DNA of 64,000 nucleotides from Cryptolaemus montrouzieri (lineage: Eukaryota; Arthropoda; Insecta; Coleoptera; Coccinellidae), in NCBI GenBank assembly GCA_013387265.2, contig JABFTP020000185.1, positions 137,678,847-137,742,846 of the forward strand, written 5' to 3'. The notes under the pieces are model-generated. The model ran no database searches. It was not told where the DNA came from and saw only the letters and a list, made by a program, of their open reading frames with translations. Within the stretch, counting starts at the first letter, position 1. Each line of letters opens with the position of its first letter. The position numbers and the translations under genes were made by a program. Of this stretch, positions 53,166 to 64,000 are shown piece after piece.

Positions 53166-54770
53166 AGATATCACCTTTCAAGTTGCAAGTTTTGTACCCC
53201 AAAAGATGTCCCCCTTGAAACAAAAATTGACCTGTTTTTGCGTTTCGATCAGAAATGAATATCTTGGTAGATATAGCCTCTGTTAATTCTCGTTGAAGCA
53301 CCCTGTGTAAGTAATAATTATCTTTCTTGAAATTAAATTTGGAGAATATACTAAATACTCTTCAACTCTTATCCGAATGGCACGCCTATGACCTGTCATT
53401 TAAAAATGTATTACTCTACGGCTTTACGAAATCAACTATATCAGATTCTTCTTTTTTATGTAGCTTGATCATACCATTCATTCTGGGTGAAAATTTGTCT
53501 TTTTCATATTTTAAAATGGATTTCCACACAAAACAAATATGTCATTAGAGTCATTAAATATTCAATAACAACTATTGTATCAATTTACGTATCTGTTCAA
53601 TTTTGTTTTGGAATTACCAGAGTATCAATAGAGGTGTTAGGGGAGTTAATAATTACTAAGCCAACTATTGTGCTGTAGACACGGAACGGTCACTAGATGT
53701 TTCTAATTTATGTTGTATAATGATCAATTAGGATATTTTTGGCATTGACTGGTAGCTACTTGGATGTCGCTGGAATAATTACTTAGTATCAATAATTGAT
53801 TTTAATTTTCAACATAATACTTCAACCGCAAGCTCCATTTAGGCCCAATTCTAACCTTTATCGTCATGGATATAATGTAAATATTCGTCTTCAATGGGAA
53901 CCTAAACAAGGTTTTCTCATAATGGATATAATGAATTGATAATTTTATTATCTTATACAGAAATGAATGAAAAATTATGCAATTTTTTAGTTATTGTATA
54001 AAGAATATAAAAATATTCACTAATAAAATCTTCATCAACAGCTAAAACTTCAGTTAGAAAACTTCTTGCTTTTTTTCTGCATTTCTTGAAGTTCGTTTGT
54101 ATTTATCTTTTTGTTTTGATTTTTCGAAACATTTGTTGTATTTCTATCTCCACTATTTCGATATATTGTAACTTAGTGGTAAGGGTGGAGGATAAACTAC
54201 AGGAAACAACCAAAGAATGATACATCGTAATTAAGGTACGTTTGGACAAGTATTCTTTACAAAGTTAATGACTCAAGATGTGCTAGTAGTCATGAAATCA
54301 CGTCGAGGATTTGACTGTCTGCCAAAATGCACCTTCTTTCAACTTCTCGTGCAAAAAAGGGTTCTGAGCATGCAATTCGCCGTGGTAACAGGCGTTAGAT
54401 TTCTAGACATAAGAAAATCTCGACAAGACCGTTTTCTACGATGGATTCTTAGGCAATGTTTGGTATGGCTTCAAAATTTGGTACGACAACCTGAAGGTAA
54501 TTTAGAGAATTTCGAAAGATTATTCGTTAGCTTCTCAGAGAAATTGTTATGTTCAAGAAATGGATAATCAAAGAGTTCGGTCCCTGAATGATATTCGAAC
54601 CTTTGTCTAATGAAAAAATTATTGATACAAAAATATTGGCTTTATCATAATGAAGAAATTAACCACTAAATTGTTATCTGCAATTTTGTTAACTGGCCAT
54701 TGAAATTAAATCATTTTGCACTGGTGAATTTCTAAACAACTGAGTGAAACATCTACATACGTTTTTACTA
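53166..54770. other. Unassigned region
   Basis: One 99-codon open stretch (54268-54567, basic, MTQDVLVVMKSRRGFDCL...) is unrecognised. No other feature supported. Confidence 0.35.
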
Positions 54771-54772
54771 TA

Positions 54773-56751
54773 CCGGGTGTAACTAAATCTAGGGCCACCC
54801 TTGCAACTATTTTTCTATTTGGAATATTTTGATGAAATTTGGGAGTCGTATAGAAAACAACATTTCAAACTTGATAACATTAATATGTTTGAGATTTTGT
54901 TTCCGGTTATACCGGAAATGCTACCAACTTTCGATTTTCAAATGGGACACCCTGAATTTTTTGCATATTTCAATTGTTCATCTCATCCTACAACCTTCTG
55001 ATATATTTTCAAAAGAAAAACAAAACACAATCTATTTTGCTACTTCTATATTTCGTTCTAGAAGGCCAAGAACACTGAAAATTGGCTTAGCTCAACATCT
55101 TCTAACATGAAAATTTGTATTTAAAAATTTTATTGTTCATTTTAAGGGGAGTCAAATTTTTAAATTTCATTTTTTCCTCAAAAAGGAGGTTTTCTTCTGA
55201 GACAACCATATCGGGCTACCCAGTATTACAGAAGCAGAATTATTATTATTACCACTCACGTCACTCTATTCTTAACGGTTCCGGAGTTCTAGTGGAAAAT
55301 ACCTAGGCAATTTTTGCGGTTTCCTCATTCGCTTATAATAAAAACTACGTTGGCGATGCAAAATTCCATTGTTGTTAATTATCTACATCACGAATTAGTG
55401 AATTTAGTTTCGAGTATGAATCAATAGACCCAAAGTGAAAAAGTCGATGTGCTCCTTATATATGGAGAGTGCAAGCAAAATAGCGTTCTAGCTGAACAAT
55501 TTTCGTGAGGTGCAACCTGCTGATGAGGAAGATTTCGATATTGACATAGAAGTATTGAAATTTGCTGATGTTATTCCAACCACATAAATAAGGGAAATTG
55601 CCGAGGAGCTTAAAATTAACCACCAAATTGGATTGACAATTTTGGAAAAACATAAGTACCGCTCATTTAAATATCAACTACACCAACAGATGTATGTTAA
55701 CAATAGTGTTAGACGACTCCAGTACTGTGAAGAGTACCTGAGAAAAATATAGGGTGATCCACAGTATCCCACGAAGGTTTTATTCAGTGACGAATCACTT
55801 TTCACGAACAATGGGATGTTTAATAGGCAAAATACCAGGTTCTGGTTGCAACAAAATAAGCATAGATATCAAAATGGAAACTTCCAAGAACGGTTTGTGT
55901 TCAGTGTCTGGATGGGGACGATGGGAAGACATTTGATATGGCCTCTAATTTTTGAAGGAATTGACAGGGGAGAGTTATTTCGAATTTTTGAGGACCTATA
56001 TACAAGAAGAATTAGACGAGTTGTCATTAGCTGTTGTGGATGAAATATATTTTAACAAGACGGTGCACCTCATTACTACAAATGGTCCCATAAGATGGCC
56101 AGTTAGATCACTAGATTTCAATCCACTGGATTTCTTCCTACCTTGCCATTTGAGGAATGCGGTTCACCAAACACCTGTTACAACACAACAAGAAGTGGAG
56201 AACCGTTTGAGACAGGTTATTGCAGGAATTACAGCCCAACAGTTTAATGATCTTGTGAGGAGAACCATCAATTGTGTGTGATGTTGTGTTCGTGAGAATG
56301 GTGGTATTTTTGAACATTTATTATAATTTTTTCGTTTTCGCTGTTTGCTCTTCTGTCGTTTACTTTGACACCCTGTAAAAAATGAGCTATTAAATTTTTA
56401 GATACAATCTTGTATTATCGTGATAGGAGGTGTTGAGCTAAGGCAACTGTCATTCTTCATGGCCTTCTAGTACGAGAGATGATAATTGCAGGAAAAAGAT
56501 TGTGTTTTATTTTTCTTTCAAGAATATGTCAAAACGTCGTAGGATAGGATAAACATTGTAAAAAAGTAAAAAAGTACAGAGGTCCCAATTGGAAAGCGAC
56601 AGTTTTTCCGGCATAACCAGAAACGATATGTCAAACATATAAATGTTATCAAATTCAAAATGTTGTCTTGTATCCGATTTCTCAAATCTCATCAAAATAT
56701 TCCAATTAGGAAAAAAGTGATAGGGGTGGCCCTTGTTTCAAATACACCCGG
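54773..56751 (+). mobile_element. Complete mariner-like element with ~335-bp inverted repeats
   Basis: Ends CCGGGTGTA (54773) and TACACCCGG (to 56751), flanked by TA (54771-54772; 56752-56753). Inverted repeats extend through about 54773-55110 and 56420-56751, including AAAACACAATCT and TAGAAGGCCA blocks. The transposase lies between. Confidence 0.88.
55410..56281 (+). pseudogene. Mariner-like transposase
   Basis: Across frames: 'DVLLIYGECKQNSVLAEQF', 'PADEEDFDIDIEVLKFADVIPTT', 'IREIAEELKINHQIGLTILEKHKYRSFKYQLHQQ', 'RRLQYCEEYLRKI', 'TKVLFSDESLFTNNGMFNRQNTRFW' (first catalytic Asp intact), 'FVFSVWMGTMGRHLIWPLIFEGIDRGELFRIFEDLY', 'QDGAPH' in a shifted frame (second Asp), 'WPVRSLDFNPLDFFLPCHLRNAVHQTPVTTQQEVENRLRQVIAGI' (third Asp in LDFF). 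At least four frameshifts or stops. Superfamily assignment is firm; subfamily uncertain. Confidence 0.83.
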
Positions 56752-57203
56752 TAGTTTACAACCAAACAATTACACAATTAGGGCTGTCACTGTAATTCTT
56801 ATTCAGACCCATATAAATTACATAGGTATCTGATGCAATTTGATTCACGCAAATCAGTCTAGTTCAAAATCAGGGAAATATCTCAACTAAGAAATTGAAA
56901 AAGTTTTATGGATTTTAGGTAATTAAGATTCCTATTTTTGGAGTAAGATGTCAAATTTACTACATTTATATTTAAAAGGAATACAATCTAGAGAATTAGA
57001 CATTCAAAATTTTTTATACAACCATATTATTTGATTTCTGTTAAGATTTCTGGGAAGATATACGTTCCGCAGTTACTTATGGATGCAACTGTTTTGAACA
57101 GACCTTAATTTACGCTAAGAAAAATCTGTTTTTTGGCACACAAATTCAAGGTTGAGAAACGCGAGTTACCGGCGAGTGTCACAGGGGTCGATCTAAGATA
57201 AAT

Positions 57204-57775
57204 ACCTATTTCAGATTTGATTTACCATACTTTCTCCTCTCACAGATTTATTGCATATATTGTATCATGTCTTACATTACAAATCCGTAATTGTTTTTGA
57301 TACTTAAAAAAACGATTAAAACAATACATCTATGAATACATTCATATATTCATAGTTCCGGCATAGCTAAGATTAGTTGAACAATAAAATTTCAAGAGAA
57401 GAATCAATTTCTTTGAAATTTTCAATTTACCATTCCTTAGAGCCCTCATGAAATTCCATAACAGACTGAAACAGCCTTGCTACAGATATGGGCAAAAGTA
57501 CCTGCTTCAGATTGGATTTATCATACTTTTCTCTTTTACAAATTTATTGCATATATTCTATCATGTATAACATAACAAATCGATAATTATTCTTGATACA
57601 GTAAATAAACGATTATAAAATACATGCACGAATACATTAACCGATCAAATCGAACATAGCTGTGATTAGTTGAACAATAAAATTTCGAAGGATGAATCAA
57701 TTTCTTATTTCATTCCTTAAAGCCCTCATGAAATTCCTTAATAGACCGAAGAAGCCTTGCTACAGATATGGGGAA
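57204..57775 (+). repeat. Direct tandem duplication, ~290-bp units
   Basis: Unit 1 (57204-57493) and unit 2 (57499-57775) share TTATTGCATATATT, GATTAGTTGAACAATAAAAT, GCCCTCATGAAATTCC and CCTTGCTACAGATATGGG. No coding. Confidence 0.88.
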
Positions 57776-58799
57776 ATATCCCTCACAAATTCATACACAA
57801 TTTAATTCGTGAGATGCCACCACAAATTCTAATCTGGTACATTTCCATAGGGATCTCAAAAGATGATGTCAGTTTATTTTTCGTTCATAGCTCAAATGCC
57901 AAAATTAATGAAAATGTTTTATGAATCCATTAACATACGAATAATACGTGTATTTACGTATTCGCTGTTTAAGTTTCTCTTTTCTCGTTCAAAATCAATG
58001 CTCAATTATGAATACCAGTAGCAACCCAGTACACGAAAACACAACCAATAAAAAATAAATTTCTTCAAAGATCCAATTCTCAGATGCTATTTAAATTCAA
58101 CGAAAATGTAGATAAATCTTCACAACTCGCTTATAGAAATCGATCGCTAAGTGATTGAATGCAAAAATGTGTGAATATCTTACATCGTTCTGTATTCAAC
58201 AATCGTTGGCGGATTTGCAACTTCGGAAAACGAATCAATATATAAAAATCCGGAATACATTCAATGTCGTCACTAAATATTTCATGAGAAAGTTTTCGTT
58301 CAACGAAGGTAGTTCAAGATCTGCGGATGTACGGAATATACATAAATAACAAAGAAGCAGAAAGAGGAAAACCAAAAAATCATCATTGATGAAATGAAGA
58401 AGTTCCAGAATGAGATCCAATTATTCAAATAATCTTGACATAAACCGAGATATGGAATAATAAGTTTATTCTAATCTCAAAATACAAATGGTATCTAGCA
58501 ATATCATCTTTCCACTACTGATAAATTTAAGAATTCACAGATCGGTTTAAAAATTAAGTTGCTTGACTTGACTTAATTTTAAATTAAGTCAAGCTCAAAT
58601 CAAGCAATTGTTTTCAGAATTCTAGTCGAGCTTTTTTCCACAAAAGCTTGGAAATTCATGGTTCTTGAATTGCATATCTTGGAAACTTCAATCAGAACAT
58701 AATTGCAATAAAATATTGAACCTTCTTATATATTCTTTAACAATGAAAACCAGAGTTGAGAAGATACTGAATATTTGCCGGAAATATTTAAATGAATTT
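57776..58799. other. Unassigned region with small palindrome
   Basis: A palindrome at about 58555-58608 (TTGCTTGACTTGACTTAATT with an imperfect inverted copy) is the only structure noted. No supported gene. Confidence 0.4.
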
Positions 58800-59345
58800 C
58801 AAAGTAAGAATCTACATGAACTTGTTGAAGGAAACGAAAAAAATGTCACTTTTACATTTGGAGGCATAGTTCCAAGATCCCGAAGATGATCTGGTGCATT
58901 GTCCAAAACTGGAACAGCTTTAGTGTCTAAAGACTTTTTTCTATAGTTAAAAAAGCGCTTTCTATTTGAGCTTTCTTATTAGCACGCCAGAACATTGGCA
59001 GCTCGTCCACGCTTCGACTTTTTAAAGCACAATGATTTAACGGTCTGTAAAGCATCAGTGGCTTGATGACACAATATACAGTTGCATTGGAACATAGCAG
59101 CAGTGTAACTCTATCATTTCTGTTATAAATCTCAGGCCTATCTTTTCTCTTTTGGAAATGAATGTTTTGTTTGGCATTCTTTTTCAAAATAATGCAGTTT
59201 CGTCTGCATTAAATACTTGCTCAACAACTAGGTTTGCGAATTCTTCTGGATATCTTTCTGCCGTAGCAGAGTCTGCAGATGCTGCTTCTCTAACGAATTT
59301 AATGCAAAGCTTTTATTATCGTACGTTGAATGCATTATCAATTAA
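58800..59345 (-). pseudogene. pogo/Tigger (jerky-like) transposase fragment
   Basis: Minus strand: 'REAASADSATAERYPEEFANLVVEQVFNADETALF' (first catalytic Asp in NADET), 'KRMPNKTFISK', after a one-base shift 'RPEIYNRNDRVTLLLCSNATVYCVIKPLMLYRPLNHCALK' and 'DELPMFWRANKKAQI', then 'LVLDNAPDHLRDLGTMPPNVKVTFF' (second Asp in DNAP.H). This is the DDE core order of Tigger/jerky proteins, as in the element at 8876-11070 but a different family. N- and C-termini are missing. Confidence 0.82.
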
Positions 59346-59353
59346 ATTAAATT

Positions 59354-59760
59354 ATGCAAATCTTAGATGTAAGAGTTTTGTCATCAGCTAACATTGGAAC
59401 AGACCACAAGCTCGTTCTAGGGAAACTAAAGATGACAACTCAATTAAAAAAGAAAACACCATCTGTAAAAACTGAAAAATTTAACGTAGAATCGCTCAAC
59501 AATGAGAGCACAAAACAACTTTATTCAAACCGTTGCAAACAGTATATAACACGTAATCCAATATTGCAGCAAGATAACCCCGACATAGCATGGCTCAAAC
59601 TAAAAGAAAACATATACAAGGGTACCACAGAGGCCTTGGGAACCCGCACGGCATCACAGAACGGCAAATCTAATAATAAACCCTGGTTAGTAAGCAACGT
59701 AGAGAATTTGATAGCGGTATTTGAAGAGATTTTAAAAGATACGTATATGATATAAAAATA
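59354..59760 (+). pseudogene. RTE-type LINE, endonuclease end and linker
   Basis: Open for 133 codons: 'MQILDVRVLSSANIGTDHKLVLGKLKMTTQLKKK' (V.R..D.....DH.LV..K, the endonuclease end of RTE LINEs) followed by the linker 'NNESTKQLYSNRCKQYI' and 'WLKLKENIYKGTTEALGTRTASQNGKSNNKPWLVSNVENLI' (W...K......A...LG......KPW). It ends at a stop near 59753. The matching RT part lies separately at 62545-63775. Confidence 0.7.
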
Positions 59761-60059
59761 CAATACAAACGTTAAAGAGCTTGTATAGATAGGTTGACAG
59801 AACAGGAAATAGCACTACATGTTGACTTTAGTGAAAATTATATTTGCAAGTTGCATGAGGAGATAACATCACACCACTTTGGTGATTCCCGTAGCCAAGC
59901 ATCCTCACATATTGGCGTGATGTACAAGCGAAACTCGAAAATCAACACTTAGGCGTCAAATCTTTCTATACAGTATAAAGCAATGTAGAATACGGCCCAT
60001 AAGCAATCTAGAGTCACTTTCACCCCTAACTTTCCCCAATTCAAGAAGGTTTTCTTCGC

Positions 60060-60470
60060 GTAAAAGCAATACACATATTTCCATATGATCTTGCTACTCA
60101 GTACTGGAAGAAGCATAATATGCATCAGACTGCTCCCAACTTTATTGAAGTAACATGGAACTTCTTCGAGGCGGGACACGGCAAGAAAGCTGCTGATGGC
60201 GTTGGTGGTTTTCTTAAATGGACCGACTTGTTACCATTGGAAAATACATTTCCAATGCCTCTTCATTCTAGCAGTCTCTAAAAGATACCAGTAAAGTGAA
60301 GATGTACCTCATAACCGACAAAGATAAAAAAGTGAGAGAAATTCCAACACAAATCGTTCATCTGATTGGTGCAATGAAGGTGCATCAAGTGTTTACTGAA
60401 GAAATGGGAACCCTGAAATATCGAAAGTTAAGTTGTTTTTGCCAGCATGGCTTCTGCACTCGTAAGTCTC
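60060..60470 (+). pseudogene. Fragment of a multi-copy insect protein with an HGK..DG motif
   Basis: 'FPYDLATQYWKKHNMHQTAPNFIEVTWNFFEAGHGKKAADGVGGFLKWTDLL' followed by 'VKMYLITDKDKKVREIPTQIVHLIGAMKVHQVFTEEMGTLKYRKLSCFCQ'. From memory, W.FF...HGKG..DG.GG..KR followed by GTM..HQV.......R.LSCFC recurs in large repetitive gene families of aphids, beetles and other insects, probably from transposons. I do not know their class. It joins directly onto PLE-B sequence near 60490. Confidence 0.6.
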
Positions 60471-60499
60471 CAAGAAACTATTATCCATTGAAGTACACG

Positions 60500-61340
60500 A
60501 TTGAAGAATCCGAAGATAACCTGCACCCAAAAATAAAATTCACTTCTGAAATAGAACAGAACAATTCGATCAATTTCCTAGACCTAACAATAACAACATC
60601 AAATAATTAAAACCAGTTTTCAATTTATAAAAAACCTTCTCATACAGATATCACAATTCATTATACATCTGCACATCCTTACCAACATAAAGTTGCAGCG
60701 TTTAATAGCTATATACATAGACTTTTGAACACACCGATGTCTAATGATGATTATTTCAAAGAATTGAATTTGATAAAACAGATCGCAATAAATAATGGTT
60801 ATGATGCAAATTTAGTTAGCAGCATATTACATAAGAAAATACAAAATTAGCTTTACAACATATATATCCAATCGGTGAACGCCAAGGCAAGAAATTCAAC
60901 AGTTTAACATATATAGGCAATATAAGCAATAATGTGAAATCCTTCTTAACAATTCAAATTTAAATATAGCGTTCAAAACATCAACAAATTTAGGTTCATT
61001 TATCAGGAATTATAAATCTCCAATTAATAAAGAAAATAAATCTGGTGTTTATAGATTGGATTGTGCAGATTGCAAATGTTTTTATATAGGTAGAACAGGA
61101 AGAAATTTTAATGTTAGAATCTCTGAACATTGTTTCAGTTTCATCAATGGAAAAATCGATTCAAATTATTCAAATCATCTTGAGGAAAATGGTCACTCTT
61201 TCAATTCAGAATTTGAAATCCTACATTCTAAGAATACAGGTATAAAACTCAACCTTATGGAAATACTTGAAATCAACAGATTTAGGTATTCACCGGAAAT
61301 TCTTAACGATCAGGTAGACATAAATAACTCACCCTAATTA
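60500..61340 (+). pseudogene. PLE-B copy 3: RT tail and GIY-YIG endonuclease
   Basis: 'KIKFTSEIEQNNSINFLDLTITTSNN', a stop, 'FSIYKKPSHTDITIHYTSAHPYQHKVAAFNSYIHRLLNTPMSNDDYFKELNLIKQIAINNGYDANLV' (RT C-terminal part). After a disturbed linker, 61056-61337 is open: 'DCADCKCFYIGRTGRNFNVRISEHCFSFINGKIDSNYSNHLEENGHSF', 'LNLMEILEINRFRYSPEILNDQVDINNSP'. Catalytic-type residues (Y-I-G, R in RISEH, E in EILEI) are kept. The YVDD region and terminal repeat are missing. Confidence 0.83.
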
Positions 61341-61507
61341 AATTTATTTCCTAAACATAAGTTCAGGTACGGATAGCTCTGAGTGGATTGCCTCTTTAGT
61401 ATATATAAAAATTTGTTAGTAAGATATATTTGTAGTATTCATTGGCTCTTGATAAAGATTGTATTTGTGAAAATAGATTTCTATCATATAAAAGCCTCGT
61501 CAATTGA

Positions 61508-62090
61508 ATAAATGAATTCTCTACAATGGGTAAGCAGATAGCTGAATTTTTGAACTTAAAGGATTCATCAATGTACACGATTAACTTCGCCGATCATCGG
61601 CCACCATTTGTATCACAGGAGAGGTGACATCACAGCCGTCCAAAAACTTGGAGGATGGAAGTCGACGACATGCGCTGAAGGCTGCGTCACCGACAATAAC
61701 CAAAATAAGTTGGATCGAGGTGAAAAAATAGTAGCCACAATAACGAAATCAAATGTCCCCACACAGAACGTGATTAATGATAATATTGACCCAATGATGA
61801 AGAATGATTGTTTTCAATCATGATACGGTGCCACAAAATAATTCAATAGTTCAATAATTGTAATGTTACAATAAACTACTATTTTAACAAGTAATGTAAC
61901 CCAGAATTTTTCCTTTTTAAAATGAATGAAATGAAAAAATCTCTTCGATTTTTTTGTGTTGTAGATAAAGTACAGAATTCTACTTTCGTGTAATGGCAAA
62001 TATTGCTCGCTCGATTGAATTACGCAAACCTCATCACGCGAGTAATAGCCATCATTACACGCTCGTTGAATGATCTACTATTTTTCCATT
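61508..62090 (+). pseudogene. Crypton-type element C: recombinase C-terminus and 3' region
   Basis: 'NEFSTMGKQIAEFLNLKDSSMYT', a damaged HSFRRSSAT box, then 61608-61823: 'GDITAVQKLGGWKSTTCAEGCVTDNNQNKLDRGEKIVATITKSNVPTQNVINDN'. The nucleophilic Tyr of EGY is Cys. The following 3' region matches copy B, including 'TGTTGTAGATAA.GTA.AG', GATTGAATTACGCAAA and ATTACACGCTCGTTGAAT near 62054-62071. It abuts PLE-B copy 3 on the left. Confidence 0.75.
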
Positions 62091-62340
62091 ATAATTCTGT
62101 AACAGCGATACAAAATCAATCGAGCAACAGTTGGCCGAGCAATTGCCGTTCGTAGTACGAGTTTCTAAAACTATCCATTATAATGGCTCTTGAAATTTGA
62201 TATTTTATTATATTAATAGGTAGTATTAACGGAATTGACGAACTGTAGCCAACTCGATGGTAGTTTATTGCTGCCATTTGTAGGTAACGCGATGAATACT
62301 TGAGAGCATCAAATAAAAATAAATCAAATGATTTAGATTT
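62091..62340. other. Unassigned spacer
   Basis: No recognised gene between the Crypton tail and the next PLE-like terminal sequence. Confidence 0.3.
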
Positions 62341-62359
62341 CTACTAGGATAATATACTA

Positions 62360-62402
62360 ACATAACGCGTTTCGACACTCTGTGTCTTTCTCAAGTGCAA
62401 GA
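62360..62402 (-). ncRNA. Hammerhead-like relic (PLE-type terminal repeat)
   Basis: Minus strand: UUGAGAA, extra A, stem II GACAC/GUGUC with loop AGA, GAAA, C-GC-G, UU, then AUG. Core positions 3 and 8 are U and A. Stem I pairs poorly. Confidence 0.4.
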
Positions 62403-62544
62403 TTACATACTACTGATATTCTGTACTACAAATACACCACAAAGAGCAATGACAACCAGCTTAGGGAAATCCATTCAAGGGCTATCAAGCATTTCTGGGA
62501 ATAAATTGAGTAGGGGTGACTGATTTATATCTAGTAGGTCATTA

Positions 62545-63775
62545 AGTCGAGACTATACAGGAGGTGCGAGGAAGTGAGTGGTGCCAGTCAGTTTGGATTT
62601 AAGAACGGTTTTGGAACAAGAGAAGCCATATTTAGTCTCCAAACATTAGTGCAGAATTGCCAAGACCAAAGAAAGAACGTTTTTCTGTGCTTTATCGACT
62701 ACGAGAAGGCATTTGATAATGTAAAGCACGACCTCCTCATATCATATCTTAGAGACTTGGGGCTGGATGGAAAGGATATCAGACTTATAGGTAATCTATA
62801 CTGGAACCAAAAAGCAGAAATCTGAATTCAAAATGCAGGAACAACTGAGGATTTTGAAATAAAAAAAGGCGTCCGCCAGGGGTGTATCTTGTCTCCGATG
62901 TTGTTCAACTTATATGTGGAAAGAGCTTTCATCGAGTCAATCTCCGACAGTCCCATGGGTATTGAAGTAAACGGAATTCCCATCAACAATATTCGATACG
63001 CGGATGATACCGTGATACTGGCAGATAGTGCAAATGACCTGCAAGCTCTACTAGATAGGGTCAATCAAGAAAGCCAGAGATTGGGTTTGAAAATTAACAT
63101 CCGTAAAACCAAAAGTATGGCCATTAGCAGAAACGATGCCCCAAATGCCATAATATCCATAAATGAAGAAAACATTGAACAAGTCACTCAATTTGAATAC
63201 TTGGGATGCATGATCAACCAAAAATGGGACCCAGATCAAGAAATAAAATGCAGAATCGAGCATGCTCGAACAACGTTTATAAATTCTTGACAGACAAAAA
63301 CCTAAATCTCAATCTCTGATATAGAATGGTAAGATGTTACGTCTGGCCCGTTCTTTTGTACGGAGTCGAAGCATGGACGTTGAAAACAGCAAATATAAAT
63401 GAAATTGAGGCCTTCGAGATGTGGACCCTACGACGGATGTTTAGGGTATCGTGGGTTGAACATGTAACGAATGAGGATATACTGAGAAGAACTGGTTTGA
63501 TAGACCGTGAACCTTTCGAACTGCTGTACTGCTCGGAGAACGCTATCACTTTCATCGTCTTATCATCCAGGGTAAAATAGAAGGAGGAAAAAGAGGAGTA
63601 GGTAGGAGAAAACTATCCTGGCTACGGAACATACGACAGTGGACAGGAATACAGGACTTCCAGACACTACAAAATGCTGCAATCAATAGAATCATATGAT
63701 GAGTGAGAGGATGGACGCCTACGCAGGAATCTGCATGGCACTTGAAGAAGAAGGTCATCAAGTATACTCTTGGAA
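62545..63775 (+). pseudogene. RTE-type LINE reverse transcriptase and C-terminus
   Basis: 'ASQFGFKNGFGTREAIFSLQTLVQNCQDQRKNVFLCFIDYEKAFDNVKHDLLISYL' (first Asp in FIDYEKAFD), a TGA in place of an expected Arg codon near 62823, then 'KKGVRQGCILSPMLFNLYVERAF', 'GIEVNGIPINNIRYADDTVILADSANDLQALLDRV' (YADD intact), 'LGLKINIRKTKSMAI', 'TQFEYLGCMI'. After a frame break at about 63288: 'PVLLYGVEAWTLKTANINEIEAFEMWTLRRMFRVSWVEHVTNEDILRRTG' and 'GRRKLSWLRNIRQWTGIQDF'. Typical RTE-clade order. Two or three lesions. Confidence 0.88.
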
Positions 63776-63889
63776 TTTTTTATCTGTTAATTTCGAGAGC
63801 TTAAAGGTAATTCTTCTGGCCTCTACTCTCTGCATGTTAACTTGGAAGTCCGGATTAAATGAGTAGTTACAATCTAAAAGGTGATTGGA

Positions 63890-64000
63890 ATAATTGGAAT
63901 CTCCTTTTTTATTATTGAAACTACGTTTATGTTCCGATATTCTAGTTTTTTAGTACGGCCAATATAAAACTTATCGCAGTCTAGACAGTTCAAACTATAT
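63890..64000 (-). pseudogene. PLE-B copy 4, GIY-YIG start (runs off the window)
   Basis: Minus strand from 64000: 'YSLNCLDCDKFYIGRT', then after a shift 'RISEHKRSF'-like sequence, close to the PLE-B endonuclease at 18481-18807. Confidence 0.75.

Overview
This window looks like heterochromatin-like, AT-rich insect nuclear DNA. I see no convincing host gene, tRNA, rRNA or CRISPR array. Almost everything recognisable is a mobile element or its debris: Penelope-like retroelements (PLEs), non-LTR retrotransposons (LINEs), hAT, pogo/Tigger, piggyBac, Tc1/mariner, PIF/Harbinger and Crypton-type tyrosine-recombinase elements. The TE mix and TTAGG-type sequence fit an arthropod, probably a non-dipteran insect (a beetle is a guess). 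Family labels such as PLE-A are local to this annotation.

Layout. 1-3.0 kb: two head-to-head PLE-A copies with a short TTAGG palindrome and hammerhead-like ribozyme motifs. 4.7-14.5 kb: a nested block. Two tandem piggyBac relics host a complete 3.9 kb hAT (8-bp target duplication), a complete 2.2 kb pogo element (TA duplication, itself carrying a 117-bp hAT-type MITE) and a complete 1.7 kb mariner-like element. 15.5-17.2 kb: a frameshifted member of a repetitive insect family that I cannot classify. 18.2-22.1 kb: PLE-B and PLE-D copies, (AT)n arrays growing out of PLE terminal repeats, and a palindromic PLE terminal repeat. 21.4-24.1 kb: a diverged ~140-bp tandem repeat split by those insertions and a LINE. 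24.9-29.2 kb: a hAT broken by a 3 kb LINE. 30.5-36.0 kb: one LINE in minus orientation, broken by a GC-richer segment and by an LTR-like segment. 36.0-41.8 kb: two Crypton relics, one hosting a LINE and a Harbinger fragment. 42.3-50.5 kb: Tc1, PLE-C, two LINEs and a PLE piece. 52-56.8 kb: transposase debris and a complete mariner-like element with very long terminal inverted repeats. 57-64 kb: a direct duplication, a pogo relic, RTE LINE pieces, PLE-B copies and a third Crypton.

How it fits together. Every coding region shows stop codons, frameshifts, truncation or lost catalytic residues. The least damaged is the 3.9 kb hAT transposase, with one A-run frameshift and one nonsense codon. The most interesting signals are compact hammerhead-like motifs in several PLE terminal repeats, Crypton relics with shared inverted subterminal ends, and several inverted repeats that could fold as RNA or DNA hairpins.
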